From contig OZ021732.1 in assembly GCA_963978545.1 (NCBI GenBank), forward strand, positions 28,798,123-28,862,122: DNA of 64,000 nucleotides. The letters run 5' to 3'. The notes beneath the pieces were generated by a model. It was not told the origin of the DNA. It searched no databases and saw nothing but the letters and a program-made list of their open reading frames with translations. The stretch comes from Linyphia triangularis. Lineage: Eukaryota; Arthropoda; Arachnida; Araneae; Linyphiidae. Positions 24,763 to 35,699 of this stretch are shown here, in pieces (position 1 is the stretch's first letter; each line of letters starts with the position of its first letter). A program made the translations under genes and the position numbers.

Positions 24763-24890
24763 TCAACAGCAGCTACTTTATCCCATCCTGCTGCTTTGTG
24801 AAGAGCAGGCTCAACCAACATGGATACAGCAGCCGATTGGCTCTATTGGTCGGCTAACCGTTCACAAAGCTTATTGTGAAATTTTGATAG
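24763..24890 (+). other. Candidate exon, or a CCAAT-box promoter on the other strand
   Basis: Plus strand: acceptor CTCACATTTCAG, 128 bp, then a textbook donor GATAG^GTAAGTTG. The frame starting at 24,764 stays open for 42 codons (QQQLLYPILLLCEEQAQPTW...). Against this, the block contains two inverted CCAAT boxes (GATTGG, TATTGG) framed by AGCCGA/TCGGCT and by GCTTTGTGAA/TTCACAAAGC, which looks like a promoter or a small palindromic element. The peptide is not recognised. Both readings remain open. Confidence 0.3.
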
Positions 24891-24935
24891 GTAAGTTGAA
24901 ACTTTTTATGTTCTATGGTATAATGTAGGTGAAAG

Positions 24936-24941
<6 letters not shown>

Positions 24942-24968
<27 letters not shown>
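24942..24968. repeat. Poly(A) tract
   Basis: About 27 A residues following the candidate exon/promoter block. Confidence 0.85.
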
Positions 24969-24970
<2 letters not shown>

Positions 24971-25529
24971 AACGTGCACCATGTGGTTGTAGTTAGACCT
25001 AACATGGTGAAGACCTAAAACACATGACAATTTTCCTTACCGTCCCCGTTACATTTTACTATTGAAAGGGGCAGAAAGGTTCTCACTGGGGAGAGTAGGG
25101 AATTATGCATTAATAAAATTAATAGGAGAAGGATAAGTGATTTAAATTTTCAAATGAATTTTTTAAAATATAAACTACTTAACTTTCTTTCACAGCTTTG
25201 TAATTTTTGGATATGTTAGGTATCATCAGCATTTCCGATTCAAAATTTGCATTATTCTAAAAAAAAAACTTTAGTACATTGTAACTACTATACTGTTTTG
25301 TAAAACAAACTATCTATGTTTTGCTTTTAATTGTAATCTAGTAGATGATTCTAAAGACCAAAAGAGAATTTAAAGTTATGAATATAAAATGTTGACCAAT
25401 TGATACTGTACTCTTTCAAACACAAAACCTTAATTTTTTTTTTTTTTTTTAACAGGGTGCCTTGTATTTTATTGATAAACAAAATAATTTTTTTTTAGAA
25501 ATAAGTTACTTTTCCTTATTTTTAGACTA

Positions 25530-26300
25530 AGCAATGGATATCAGTTTGAAATCAGGTGATGCCTTAGCTATTCCTGGTACATCTCAGATATCAAAATGTA
25601 ACAGAGAAGTTAGACAAAAAATTTGCTTGTGAAAGAGTATAGAGTGTAAAGTATAAATATTAGCAATCAAATCCCAGCATATAGGACTATACCAGCATCC
25701 CAACTTCTCATAAGAAAACAGCCTCTTCTCACAAATAAATAGACCACAAAACGTTGGTCCCAATACCTCAACTAAGCAAGAACCTGGAAAACCTGATAAA
25801 GTTATAAAATGAGGTTGGGTTGCTATATGTTCTGACAATCCCTTGTATTCAGGAATTGCAGAAAAATTAGTAGCAGATGCAATTACCATCCCGTATGTGC
25901 AATGCTCTGGTAACAAGTTCTTTTAACCATTAATAGAAGACCGCCAGAACCTGCCAGCGACAAAAATAATAGAATTCTAGTCTCGAATTGAAGATCCTCT
26001 GCAGCCAATATCAACAATTTTTTATCAAGGATTATAACAAAACATTTCAACAGCTATTTTAAGAATGAAACTTTGATTAAAGAATACTCTTAAATCTGAA
26101 TATTTAGCTCATTCTAAATTTGTAATTCGATTTTCAGAAAAATCGAAATTGCCAACGAAATCCAGCTTTCCAATGATTTCCAATTAAATCCAGATATCTT
26201 GCCTACTTTAACAAAAAGCTGCATTCGAAAGAATATCAAAACCCTCAAGTTCATGTTTACAGAAAATATAATTCTATCAAAAGTATTAATATTTTTTAAT
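25530..26300 (+). pseudogene. Decayed coding-like sequence, product unrecognised
   Basis: Plus-strand translation gives coding-like segments interrupted by many stops, for example GWVAICSDNPLYSGIAEKL and QINRPQNVGPNTSTKQEPGK. Several stops sit where one C-to-T change of a Gln or Arg codon would explain them. At least one frame change occurs near 25,650. The composition is less AT-rich than the surroundings. It probably derives from a mobile or viral-type element, but I recognise no domain. A 110-codon minus-strand frame through it is a shadow. Confidence 0.3.
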
Positions 26301-26809
26301 TAGTCTTCAATGTGTACTTTTGCACGTAATTCCTCTAATCAATGTTTATGGCAATAGTATAGTCATCAATTCATAGATACAGTTGTTGTGAGAAATAGCA
26401 CATGATTGACCTCAATTATGTATGGGATATTAATAAAATTCTCTACACTATAAAAAAAAAACGAAAATCACAACAAATACGTATTGTAAAGTGAAATTTA
26501 ATACAAAAATAACTTAAAACTAATAATAGTTGTGTTGAATTGAGATGAGACTAACAATGTTGAATTGAGACAGTTACTGTCCATAAAAGGTAGCTTATCT
26601 ATACTAGTATAGAAAATTTCACTCTCTATAAAGTTGGTTAGAATTGCCGACTGAACTTTGTTATTTTACCATCAGGTCAATTAAATATACTTAAGTACTT
26701 AAAAGTAGTATTTGATGCATATAAATATTTTATTTAAAATAAAAAATACAAGATTGCAAAGTAAAAAAGCCTGTAGTTACAGATTTGGAGATCGTGGTCA
26801 TAAATGAAA

Positions 26810-27275
26810 GCTTTAATGATACAAATTATTGTCTAACCCCCTAAATTCTACCTTGATATCCTAAATTCGAAGCTAGGTTACGAATTTCCAATAGAGGACA
26901 GGGCGTTTCTACCATCGATATAGATAAACAACTGGATAGACTGCTTAAAGCTGGAAAATGAAGCCGTTGCCAGATGCAATTGGTAGGATAAAAAATATGG
27001 ATTGCCGAAGATGGAAAACAAAATTTTGGGTTGTACACAGCAGAAATGTCAATAGTAGACCTTAAACTGTTGTAAGCGGTTTGACAGACCACAAGTCATT
27101 TTTTGTGGAATGCTTCCACACCCTAAAATATCGCATCTTTGACTTTTATATTAATTTTTCTGATACTATGTTCTTAAACTTTAAACTGATGTCCTCCAAT
27201 TTGTTTGGCGCAGTATGGACCATATGTAGCTCTTGCACAAATAACCTAAAACCATCCAACCACAGCAGTTAAAGG
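26810..27275 (+). pseudogene. Decayed coding-like sequence, product unrecognised
   Basis: Plus-strand fragments such as TIDIDKQLDRLLKAGK and then QNFGLYTAEMSIVDLKLL are separated by stops. A 32-nt piece of it (26,914-26,945) is repeated in perfect inverse at 27,501-27,532. It may belong to the same remnant as the decayed stretch starting at 25,530. No family assigned. Confidence 0.25.
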
Positions 27276-27302
27276 TTAGGTTAATTAGTAATAATGTGCA
27301 AA

Positions 27303-27305
<3 letters not shown>

Positions 27306-27380
<75 letters not shown>
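27306..27380. repeat. (AT)n microsatellite, ~75 bp
   Basis: Almost pure TA dinucleotide repeat. Confidence 0.95.
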
Positions 27381-27381
<1 letters not shown>

Positions 27382-28856
27382 TCTAACACTTTACAAGGTT
27401 TTTAGCGTTCCCATCCAACTTTAAAAGTGAACTGTGATTGGTTAATCATCCCACCAGCTTCGCAATCCCCGGCGCGTTTTTCTTTTTGCATTGACAATGG
27501 AGCAGTCTATCCAGTTGTTTATCTATATCGATAGTTTCTACCAGTTCGCTACAAAACACGATATGAATCTGGTTATCTAAAACCCGAATTTCAAACAACA
27601 GCTCTGAGCACATTCACAATAGGGCACTAGTCAATGATCTGATCATATCCATTCCTTGACAGCTCTTTTCCTCAAGAGACGTCCTCTTTCACTGCCTAAA
27701 GCATCAGACTCAAATCCCCTTAATTTTAAAAGTTAATTTCAATCCCTCTGTTATACTTGAAGATTTAAGCTTTAAAACCAGATATCGTGACTTCACAACA
27801 GTCACAAAAATTCTGCTCAGAGGAGTTATCCTTGAAGTATTCACCGGACGAAGTCACAGATAAAAACGTCAACCCTCCTTTCTAAACAGCTAATTTAGTG
27901 CGATGTCTCGAAGCAATTGCTTCGCGAAGAGTCACACCAGATTATGATCATCACCCTTAAGTAGAGCACCATAAGTGTCTTAACTATTCCAGAGAGCCTC
28001 AAGTGCAAAATTCTTCTTCAGGTGTGCGTTTACCAACTACGCTGATAAAAAGCACGAACGCGATAACAGGTGTTAAAAGCACGGAGTCATAGACCAGAGG
28101 CAATGCACGTTTCAATCGCTGGATTTTTATTCTGTTTTGTAAGTTGCAACTATAAAAATAGGGCGTTCTTTCTGTTTTCTTTCCATAAACTTGAAGAATA
28201 GGACGAAACCAAATGGCACGCCAAACCTATATTGGCCAAAAAGAATGCTCAAGAAAATAAATTGATTGGTGCCAACGAAGTTCGAGATTTATTGCTTGTT
28301 GGGCTTTACTAGCACTGAATTTCTTTCTTCAATTCAGTCAATTACGTTTTATTTGTATACATCACTTACCTTTTGTTATAAAGTAGTTAAGGCGATAATA
28401 AGAAAATTCATTATCTGAATGATTGATTAGAAAAATGTATAAATTTCAAAAATCAAAAATTTGGGCCTTGCACTCCAAAATAAAGGGAATATATATTAGT
28501 AAAAGGGAAGCAAACTATCTGGCTTTCTGTCGACTTAGGTTAGTTTATGCAACTGTTAGAAAATCATCCAAAGAACCAGTCCTACCATTGCCGCCTACCA
28601 TTTACATTTAAGAAAAACTACAAATTCCACAAACGAGTGCTACATATCATATTAAAACACCTTTACTAAGTTTAGCCATTTTTGCAAGAAGTTCCAACTT
28701 GAGAACCAGAAATATATGTAACAAATTCGTGCCATCTGTACTATATTTTCTAAAAAATTATGTTAGATATCTACTTGAATTTAAAATCGTTGTAACAATA
28801 ATAACAATTTCCACATTTTAAATCAATTTTCCTGATTTTAAATCAATTTCCGATTT
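27381..28856. other. Moderately complex interval without an assigned gene
   Basis: Base composition is closer to even than in neighbouring DNA from 27,400 to 28,350, and short coding-like pieces recur without an open frame. It may be further decay of the element starting near 25.5 kb. Nothing specific can be supported. Confidence 0.25.
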
Positions 28857-29682
28857 TTTTTTGCATTTCTCCAAGTTTTGGAACATCTTGATTTCAAAAA
28901 AGTGATCTAGAAAAAATGTCTTGTCAGTGCACGTAGTCAGCAAAACTCCCGAAAAAATTGAACTAAGATGTTCAAATTTGGTTGGTTGTTTTCAGATTAT
29001 CTGGCACCGTCAGTAATACGAGGGCTATAATGCGCCGAAACATTCCTCATTTGACAAGCCAGCATACATTTACAAACACCCATACCTTACACGGGACTCG
29101 AACCCACAACCTCGCGGTCTAGAAGCTAGCACGCTAACCACTATACCGTTAGTTCAAATTTGGTGTGCGGGTTGGTGGCAACAGGACCTACCAATTAAGG
29201 TTTTCATCAAAATCGCGCATGCGCATCAGGTAGCTGCTGTTGAAAAAATCACGCTTTTCAGTAATTGTTAAGAAACTGTTCCATCAATTTTAATCAAAAT
29301 CGCTGTAGTAATGCCTCTGAAAATGTTCTAAACATTCCCCCCTCCAAAATTCTCATAAAAATGTGATGAAAGCGTAAAAAGTTGAAAAACGAGTGCCTTT
29401 AGCAGAGCTCACTGCCCTTGAGCATCGTTCATCAACGACGGATATTTTTTTACGTTTCACGCACAAGCAAGGATAATGTAATGTCTATCGAATAAAATAA
29501 CCCAATTTTGCCATTTTAATGTGTGTATTTTTTCTGCTTATATAAAAATTATTGCCAAACTGACCATTTTTATTCAAACGAGAGAAAATAAGAAAATGGT
29601 AAGTAACACAATGTCAAATTTCACTGCAATGACCAATGTTATATAATGTAATTGAAAGTTATGTGATGTTCTCCACCCCTAG
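28857..29682 (-). mobile_element. Element X copy 2 (inverted), interrupted by a SINE
   Basis: On the minus strand it starts CTAGGGGTGGAGAACATC at 29,682 and follows copy 1 (20,695-21,427) through TTTTTCAACTTTTTACG, ATGCGCATGCGCGATTTTGA and TTTTTTCTAGATCACTTTTT to an A-rich end near 28,857. The SINE at 28,982-29,151 sits inside it. Confidence 0.65.
28982..29151 (-). mobile_element. tRNA-derived SINE with 12-bp target duplication
   Basis: Minus-strand head TAACGGTATAGTGGTTAGCG (A box) and GGTTCGAGTCC (B box). The body ends in the GGCGCATTATAG...CAACCAACC tail type. GTTCAAATTTGG is repeated exactly at 28,970-28,981 and 29,152-29,163. The acceptor stem is not preserved, so this is a SINE, not a tRNA gene. 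Confidence 0.8.
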
Positions 29683-30021
29683 TTTTTGTTATTGTATTTA
29701 AATTAGGATACGTGATTACAACAGGAAATTTTTTGACGAATAATGAGATCCAAGTTGAAAACTAAGTGAAATTTTTGTCAAGGTTAAAAATACAAGACTA
29801 CAGTCAGTTACCAAAATATTAAATATAAAATATTGTAGCCAGAAAAAATTTAGAGCAACAGTAACATCTCGAAATCTAAACTAAAGAAATAAGAACAATA
29901 TTCAAACAAAATCATTACCAACAAATAATTGGCTTAGGGTCAATATACAGATTATACTGTGCCTTAAGTCCAAGCCCATTACAGTTTTTTTGTTTGAGTT
30001 TTATAAAACATCGATACATCA
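29683..30021. other. AT-rich interval, nothing identified
   Basis: Sequence between element X copy 2 and the rRNA-derived retroposon. No feature seen. Confidence 0.35.
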
Positions 30022-30043
30022 ATACAACTGAACAACATCTCTT
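30022..30043. repeat. Target-site duplication, left copy (22 nt)
   Basis: ATACAACTGAACAACATC followed by TCTT. It matches 31,127-31,148 at 21 of 22 positions. Its length points to target-primed insertion by a LINE-type machinery. Confidence 0.8.
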
Positions 30044-30230
30044 TTCTACATGCTTTTATTAGATTCATATGTATCTATGTAACGGAATCTTTGAACTCGA
30101 TTTTCGACCACTTCAAAACGTTGCATTAATTTGAAATTTTGCAAGGACCGATGACAAAACAATAAGTTTGTCGCATTATCGCAAGGATTAGCTCGTGTTG
30201 CTCTTGCGCTGTTAAACTCCTACCAACCAA

Positions 30231-30655
30231 CCTTCTCCGGAATCAAATCCTGGTGTCCCGTTACCAGTTACAACCCCAGTAGTCACAGAACTTACCATCT
30301 ACAGTTGATAAGGCAGACATTTGAAAGATCTGTCGTGGGCACTACGATTATACTATCAACAAAAAGTTATTCAAATTTATCATATAGTAATGATGGACGA
30401 GCCACCGATTGGTTTTGATCTAATATTAAAGCGTTCCTTTCATCTGGTCGGAACTCTGGATTGCAAGGATTAGCTCTAGAAATACCACAGTTTTCCATAT
30501 AAATGTGCATTATCCTTACCAGGATCTTAAGGATTAGCGATTTTTCATATTCAGAGACACTGTAGCGTTTTGTGCCAAGTAATACGGTGTGTACTAAGGC
30601 ATACAGATGACTTATATTTGAGACAAGCATGTGACTATTGGCAGGAACAACTGGA
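30231..30655 (-). pseudogene. 18S rRNA 5'-domain fragment inside the retroposon
   Basis: Minus strand, from near the mature 5' end (CCAGTTGTTCCTGCCAATAG, compare CTGGTTGATCCTGCCAGTAG) to GATTTGATTCCGGAGAAGG. Conserved small-subunit blocks in order: TCACATGCTTGTCTCAAA, ACACCGTATTAC, AACTGTGGTATTTCTAGAGC, AGTTCCGACCAG, TTAGATCAAAACCAATCGG, GAATAACTTT, ATCTTTCAAATGTCTGCC, TTATCAACTGTAGATGGTAA and GGTAACGGG. It covers about the first 400 nt of a ~1.8 kb molecule, with many substitutions in otherwise invariant positions, so it cannot be a working rRNA gene. Confidence 0.9.
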
Positions 30656-30689
30656 GAGTTTTGTACACTTAACTAAAAAAATTAACTAA

Positions 30690-31122
30690 AAAAAAATATA
30701 GTTCACAAAAAAAAAATTAATAGTTTAAAAAATTAAAAAACACGCTTTAATAGAAAACCAAACTAAATAGTAGAAAATAAATAATAGTTTAACAAACTAA
30801 AAAACGCGCTTTAATAGAAAACTGAACTAAAGAGTAGAAAATAATTTTAAATAAGTTTGAAATAAGAATAGAATGATTAACAAAAATTATTTATTTTATC
30901 GTAAAAAAGCATGGGGTGCTTTTTAAGATATTTTCATAATGGCTCTACTTTTACAAATATCTGTCATTAAATATTTACAACAATTGACATCAAGCACCCC
31001 ACGCTTTTTTACGATAAAATAAATATTTCTTGTTAATCACTCTACTCTTTTTTCAAACATATTTAAAATTATTTTCTACTTTTTAGTTCCCTTTTCTATT
31101 AAAGCGTGTTTTTTAGTTTTTT
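30690..31122 (-). repeat. Long foldback repeat, copy B
   Basis: Arms of ~135 bp (30,787-30,925 against 30,990-31,122) at roughly 90% complementarity. The inner GGGGTGCTTTTTAAGATATTTT loop is shared with copy A. Two tandem ~72-bp units lie on the rRNA side and one on the outer side, the same asymmetry as copy C in mirror image. Confidence 0.75.
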
Positions 31123-31126
31123 AATT

Positions 31127-31148
31127 ATACAACTGAACAACATCCCTT
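31127..31148. repeat. Target-site duplication, right copy (22 nt)
   Basis: ATACAACTGAACAACATC followed by CCTT; pairs with 30,022-30,043. Confidence 0.8.
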
Positions 31149-31760
31149 GTTATACAGGCGGAGCAGGCACATGCCCTCACAATTCCGTTCCTGAGTATGC
31201 CCAAACATTACTGGAACGGACAACGGACCACTCTTTTGACAAATTGAAAACAATAAACACCCTTGAACTTAAGTTACAGGGTAATAAAGATAATTGTGTC
31301 CCACCATGCCAGAAAAGTTTGAAAGCTTATTTTTCGCCCAGTGAATAAGAATTCAAGGTATCGCGAGGACACTATTTTCAAGTAACACGGATTGACCACC
31401 TGAAAGAAGCATCAGCACAAAACACAAAGTATACCAATCCAATGAGCTCCAAGCAACAAAAACAACACTTTTAAGCTTACAACGCCAGCCTTACGGTAAA
31501 AGAGATCAAGACCATAGATGGGCGATTAAACTCGTATTTATATGCACTTAAGCTACCGGAATTTTCTTCCATATGTACTCGGATGCCTTGAAGGGGTTCA
31601 AGAAAGCTGATACAAAGCGACATATACCTACCTACGTGACAAATTCAAACTTGATGGGATAAGAAGAAATGGGGAAATTGATCTTCGAAGATTAGAAGTA
31701 GACAGACAAAAGATATTCTGAACCCAATCGAAACTTAAAACACAAGTTTTTTTTTTCTTA
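31149..31760 (+). pseudogene. Decayed coding-like sequence, product unrecognised
   Basis: An open stretch (LLERTTDHSFDKLKTINTLE...) ends at a stop near 31,346. Further coding-like fragments follow with stops and frame shifts, such as DALKGFKKADTKRHIPTYVT near 31,583. Base composition is more even than in flanking DNA. No domain recognised; probably an old mobile-element gene. Confidence 0.25.
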
Positions 31761-32397
31761 AAATGTCATTCTTGCGATAACGTATTAAATTAAAATTGCA
31801 ATCACATACGGACAGTTCTAATGCATCGCCAGATTTCACCTATTAAAACTCAATAAAGATAAAAGTCATGGCAAAGGGAGAAAATTTTGAAAAAATCTTA
31901 AATTTAGCTCTAGTCTACTTTTACTCTTAGTGTATTATAGCTATTGTCTGTGTTCTAATGTTGCAAAATGATCAGGGTTTTTTTTGTTTGTTTTTTACTT
32001 TAATTAATAGTTAATTAAATTTTAAAGCAGGTAGCAAATCTAAAATGTTAGCCAGCATATCGAAGAAAATAATCCTATTTATCATATACTTGGCAAATCA
32101 GCACTTTCATATCAACTGGCATTTCCATATGACATATATTTTCAATGGTATGAACTGGTTTTATACAAAGTCCAGGTAGATTTTTTTTTTCTTTCCAATT
32201 CCCATCCAGGAATTGTTTCTCCTCCCATTTTTATAGCTTCTCTTTATCTCTCGAGTATCTAGCTTTGAATACGAATGTTGCAATTAATAGAAATAACCTG
32301 TGTAGTTCAAATGCAAAAGCAGAGGCGTCATTTTTTCGCTACCTCGCGGACAGATTAAAAACAAGTTGAAAACAAGAATCTCAATGATAAAAGCAAA

Positions 32398-32435
<38 letters not shown>

Positions 32436-33634
32436 ATCTTTGGATTAGAAATTATTCTATCAAAATAATTTTATATTTGGTTTTCATAAAGATTTTTTTT
32501 TCCATATGTGATTATGCGTCGAACTGATTTCTTCAACATTAGTGCAATTAGGAGTAATCAAATCTAATTAAATTTTTAATGGTGTTAATTTTATTTAAAA
32601 ATGGAATTAGAATTACAAACATTCCTTAAAACATTCAAAGGAAAATTATTTTATTGAAAAATCCAGGCTGCAATGCAGCTTAAAAATTACTCGCCATATT
32701 ATAAAAAAAAAATTAATAAATTAATTTTTAAAAAATTTTTCCTCTATAACTACTTTTAAATATATATTGAACGGTCGGTTCTCAGCTAATACTTAGTAAT
32801 TACTTTTCACTTACGAAATCTATTTATTATGTCAGAGAATATATATATATATATTTAAGCCAAAATCAAGACAAAGTGGGTTAAATTGAGTTGTTGAATC
32901 ATATAGGTAAGGGTCACACCATATCACATGCAAGAAAGGAGTTTTGACTTTTTATGATAAATTAACTTTTTCAACAAACTAATATAGTCTCTGTGTGGAC
33001 CAGTGAATTTAAAAAAGAACACTAATTTCTTTAACTTGCTTCTTATTAATTCGTCAGGTGAAAATAAATGCTTCTTTCTTATCTTTTCTCGTTGAACTAG
33101 ACATTTCTCCAATCTTGAAAGTGGCAAGTCAAAGTAGTGATTAACTTGATTGCTACTCATTAGTAAGATTGTGTACTACTTCAAAGTTTTAAATGAGATT
33201 AATTTATTTAATTAAGATTCAGTTAAAAATGGTTGTGGCCCCATTAATACGTACCAAAATGACATCGATTATGAAACCCTAAGATCACGTTCACGTGAGA
33301 AATGACAAATGTATTACTTACAGAATACCGTGTGATTATTTACGATGGGTTATAGAAAATTTGAGGTGTTTCCATTGCGCTAGATTTACACGAAATTTAT
33401 AGTGCACTGATATATTATAGCAATATCTAGACTACTTAAAGAAGTTCGATATTCATTGAGCGATTTCAAGAAGGTCTGCGTTTACGTCCTCGGAAGGTAG
33501 GAATCATACAATACTCCCACCAAACATACGGCCGCGTGAATTTCAAACGAAAAAAATATTAATGATTGCATTATTTTTCCTAGTACAGTTTATTTATATC
33601 GAATTGTAATATTTTATATCAATAAAGGGAGAAT

Positions 33635-33672
<38 letters not shown>

Positions 33673-34020
33673 AAACGGTAACAAAAGCTTGGTCAGATAA
33701 TGTGATTTGTTTTTAAGTGTTTCATACTCTAAAAAGAGAGAAAATACAATTGATATGAATAGGCTGTCTATTTTGAATTAGTTCTGACAAGCAATTATTC
33801 CATAAATACCACTCCTTTCGACAAATATATATATATATTCCAAATAAATTAGATTTTGAAATTTTATAACTTTTTTAAATTTGAATTTTTTTTAAACTGA
33901 TGGGTTTTTAAGAATATATCATCTTATGGGCTGCACCTGGTGTTTAATAAGATTTGGTTCAGCAAATAATCTAAGCAGATGCTTTGGTTATGACTAACCC
34001 GTCACCAATGGGTTCTAATT
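31761..34020. other. AT-rich interval with no identified gene
   Basis: Contains a ~33-nt A run at 32,401-32,433, an (AT)n stretch near 32,842, a 30-nt T run at 33,638-33,667 and (AT)n near 33,824. A 78-codon minus frame at 32,924-33,160 has no recognisable feature. Confidence 0.35.
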
Positions 34021-34029
34021 ACTTACAGA

Positions 34030-34105
34030 ACAGATAATCTACGATATTATTCATGAAGATAAAGTTATCCAGATAATTGTCGAGTAGCCAGGAGAGAGTT
34101 ATCAA
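34030..34105. promoter_or_regulatory. Cluster of GATA-type motifs
   Basis: Within ~75 bp: AGATAATC, AGATAAAG, TTATCC, AGATAATT and GTTATCAAG, i.e. five WGATAR-like sites on both strands. AT-rich DNA yields some by chance. The surrounding 34.0-35.1 kb is unusually non-repetitive, so an intronic enhancer is possible. Confidence 0.2.
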
Positions 34106-35590
34106 GATTTCCTTCCTTGCAATACCCCCAGGAAAGTAATTCTCTTTGAGCAAATCCATCTACTAATCGGTTTGCGATTAACCAAGAAACGACCAGTTAG
34201 TTTTTAAAAGGGTTCTGCGAATTATTTTCATTTGGACTTTTCGTCAATATAACACACAAAAGGAGAAATGGTAATTTTAGAAAGACAAAGATTCGTTCGA
34301 CCTACAAAGAATTTTTAAAGTCGTTGTTGTTTCAACTAACTATTTTCGCAACTTCCTTCTTGCGGTGAAACTTCAAACCCTTTTTTTCCTCGAAAGAAAA
34401 AAAAAAATACATCAAACTTTGAGCATCTTCAGTCTTATTGTTTCAAGTTCCGCCTGGATAAGCAACGGATATATTTCTGATAGAAACAAAATAAAGTTAA
34501 CCCTCATTCAGTGAAACAGTTTTACTACTCCTTTGTTTTATATTTACGATAGCATTACCTTGGGGAGATCTAACCGCTTGTATTTAGTTGAAAGCACAAC
34601 AAATCAATTCTTCATTCAGGCGGATCAAGTGACTGAGGTAAAAAATAACCTTTGCTTTCTGATTCAACCGGAATAAATTGGATTATGCTTCTTTTGAATT
34701 TTTGCGGCGAACGGAAGGTAAAGACTTATCAAAAATGCATTACCAGGGTGAAATTTGACGTTTCAATCCCCATTTACAATTAACTAACAGTCATTTTTTA
34801 ACGACTCTTCGATATTTTCATGCAATGGCTACCATTTTCAACCAAGTCCCTCTATTCTTTCATCCTTGACATCATTATTTTGAATGTTATCTTTCGATGA
34901 TCAGGTTTCCTTACACCTGATTATACATCAGAGGAGTCACCAAATTATGCATGCATGGTATCTGTATCCGATGTACCACAAAAATGCAACGCAATATAAA
35001 CGAAGCAGCAATCAGTGAAACATCAATAACAATCAGCAAACGTGTGTAGAAGAGACCTTTTAGTCCCAGTGACTATTCCAATCTAACTTGTTTAACTCTA
35101 CAATATACCAGTTACTATTATACACAATTAATTCCCAAATTTAGTTCAGATTAAAATGAAATACTTATGTTGCCTTAATTTTCTCATGGCTCTTATTTAT
35201 AAATTCTTTATGTTAACCGGTTTTGTGAATGTTTATGGAGGGCAAAATTTTGGAGGGCTTATTAACGCAATTGCTGTCATTCAATCGAATTGACACTTGA
35301 CAAATCGATTCATTGTCGATGGCAATACATTTTATTAGGTTTTGGGGGGAAAAAATAGTTAATAAATGGCTCGGAATCGATGATTTTCTTTGTAGTGGTC
35401 AAACACTGAAAAGTTCTGAGATTAAAATAATTTAAATAAGTTACAATTGAACATAAAAGTTGTCAACGCATAAAAAGGATTTATAGTAATTTATGCTTAA
35501 ATTTGTAACACATTTTGTTTATCGTACACATTCATGTCAAAGATAATTATTTTCTTAATTTCCATAATATCTAACGTAATGTAAAGAGTA
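34106..35590. other. Non-repetitive interval without a recognised gene
   Basis: Mixed-complexity sequence. At 35,290-35,345 a fragment with TCATTGTCGATGGCAATACATT resembles 46,350-46,400. Otherwise single-copy within the window; no exon found. Confidence 0.3.
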
Positions 35591-35696
35591 TTACATTAGT
35601 TATGAGGCTGATTTAACAAAATGTTAAAATAACTTTCTTGAATCTCAAAATTACAACATGTGACAGCTGTTATGCTAAAGCATTTAGCCAAAATAA
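35591..35696 (+). repeat. Repeat Y fragment
   Basis: Blocks AACAAAATGTTAAAATAA, CTTTCTTGAATC and TGCTAAAGCATTTAGCC resemble pieces of repeat Y (4850, 20,460). The foldback-rRNA element follows immediately. Confidence 0.3.
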
Positions 35697-35699
35697 TTA

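Larger units (their letters stand above)
30044..31126 (-). mobile_element. Composite retroposon: foldback + 18S rRNA fragment + SINE/LINE-like tail, copy B
   Basis: Reading the minus strand from 31,126: a long foldback (to ~30,690), an AACTAAAAAAATTAAGTGTAC linker, about 425 nt of 18S rRNA in sense (30,655-30,231), then a tail with GGTTGGTTGGTAGGAG, GCGCAAGAGCAACACGAG and a LINE-like end (TTGTCATCGGTCC, GATTCCGTTACATAGATACAT) finishing near TAATAAAAGC. The flanking 22-nt duplication encloses all parts, so they were inserted together. An inverted second copy is at 35,697-36,545. There is no protein frame of its own; it must borrow a reverse transcriptase. The 87-codon frame within is a shadow of the rRNA. 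Confidence 0.75.

Noticed and set aside
25584..25916. 110-codon minus-strand frame
   Set aside because: Opposite to a decayed plus-strand coding remnant; its residues look like the complement of plus-strand codons.
30367..30630. 87-codon minus-strand open frame
   Set aside because: It lies wholly inside the 18S rRNA-derived fragment; the frame is a by-product of diverged rRNA sequence and copy C does not keep it.
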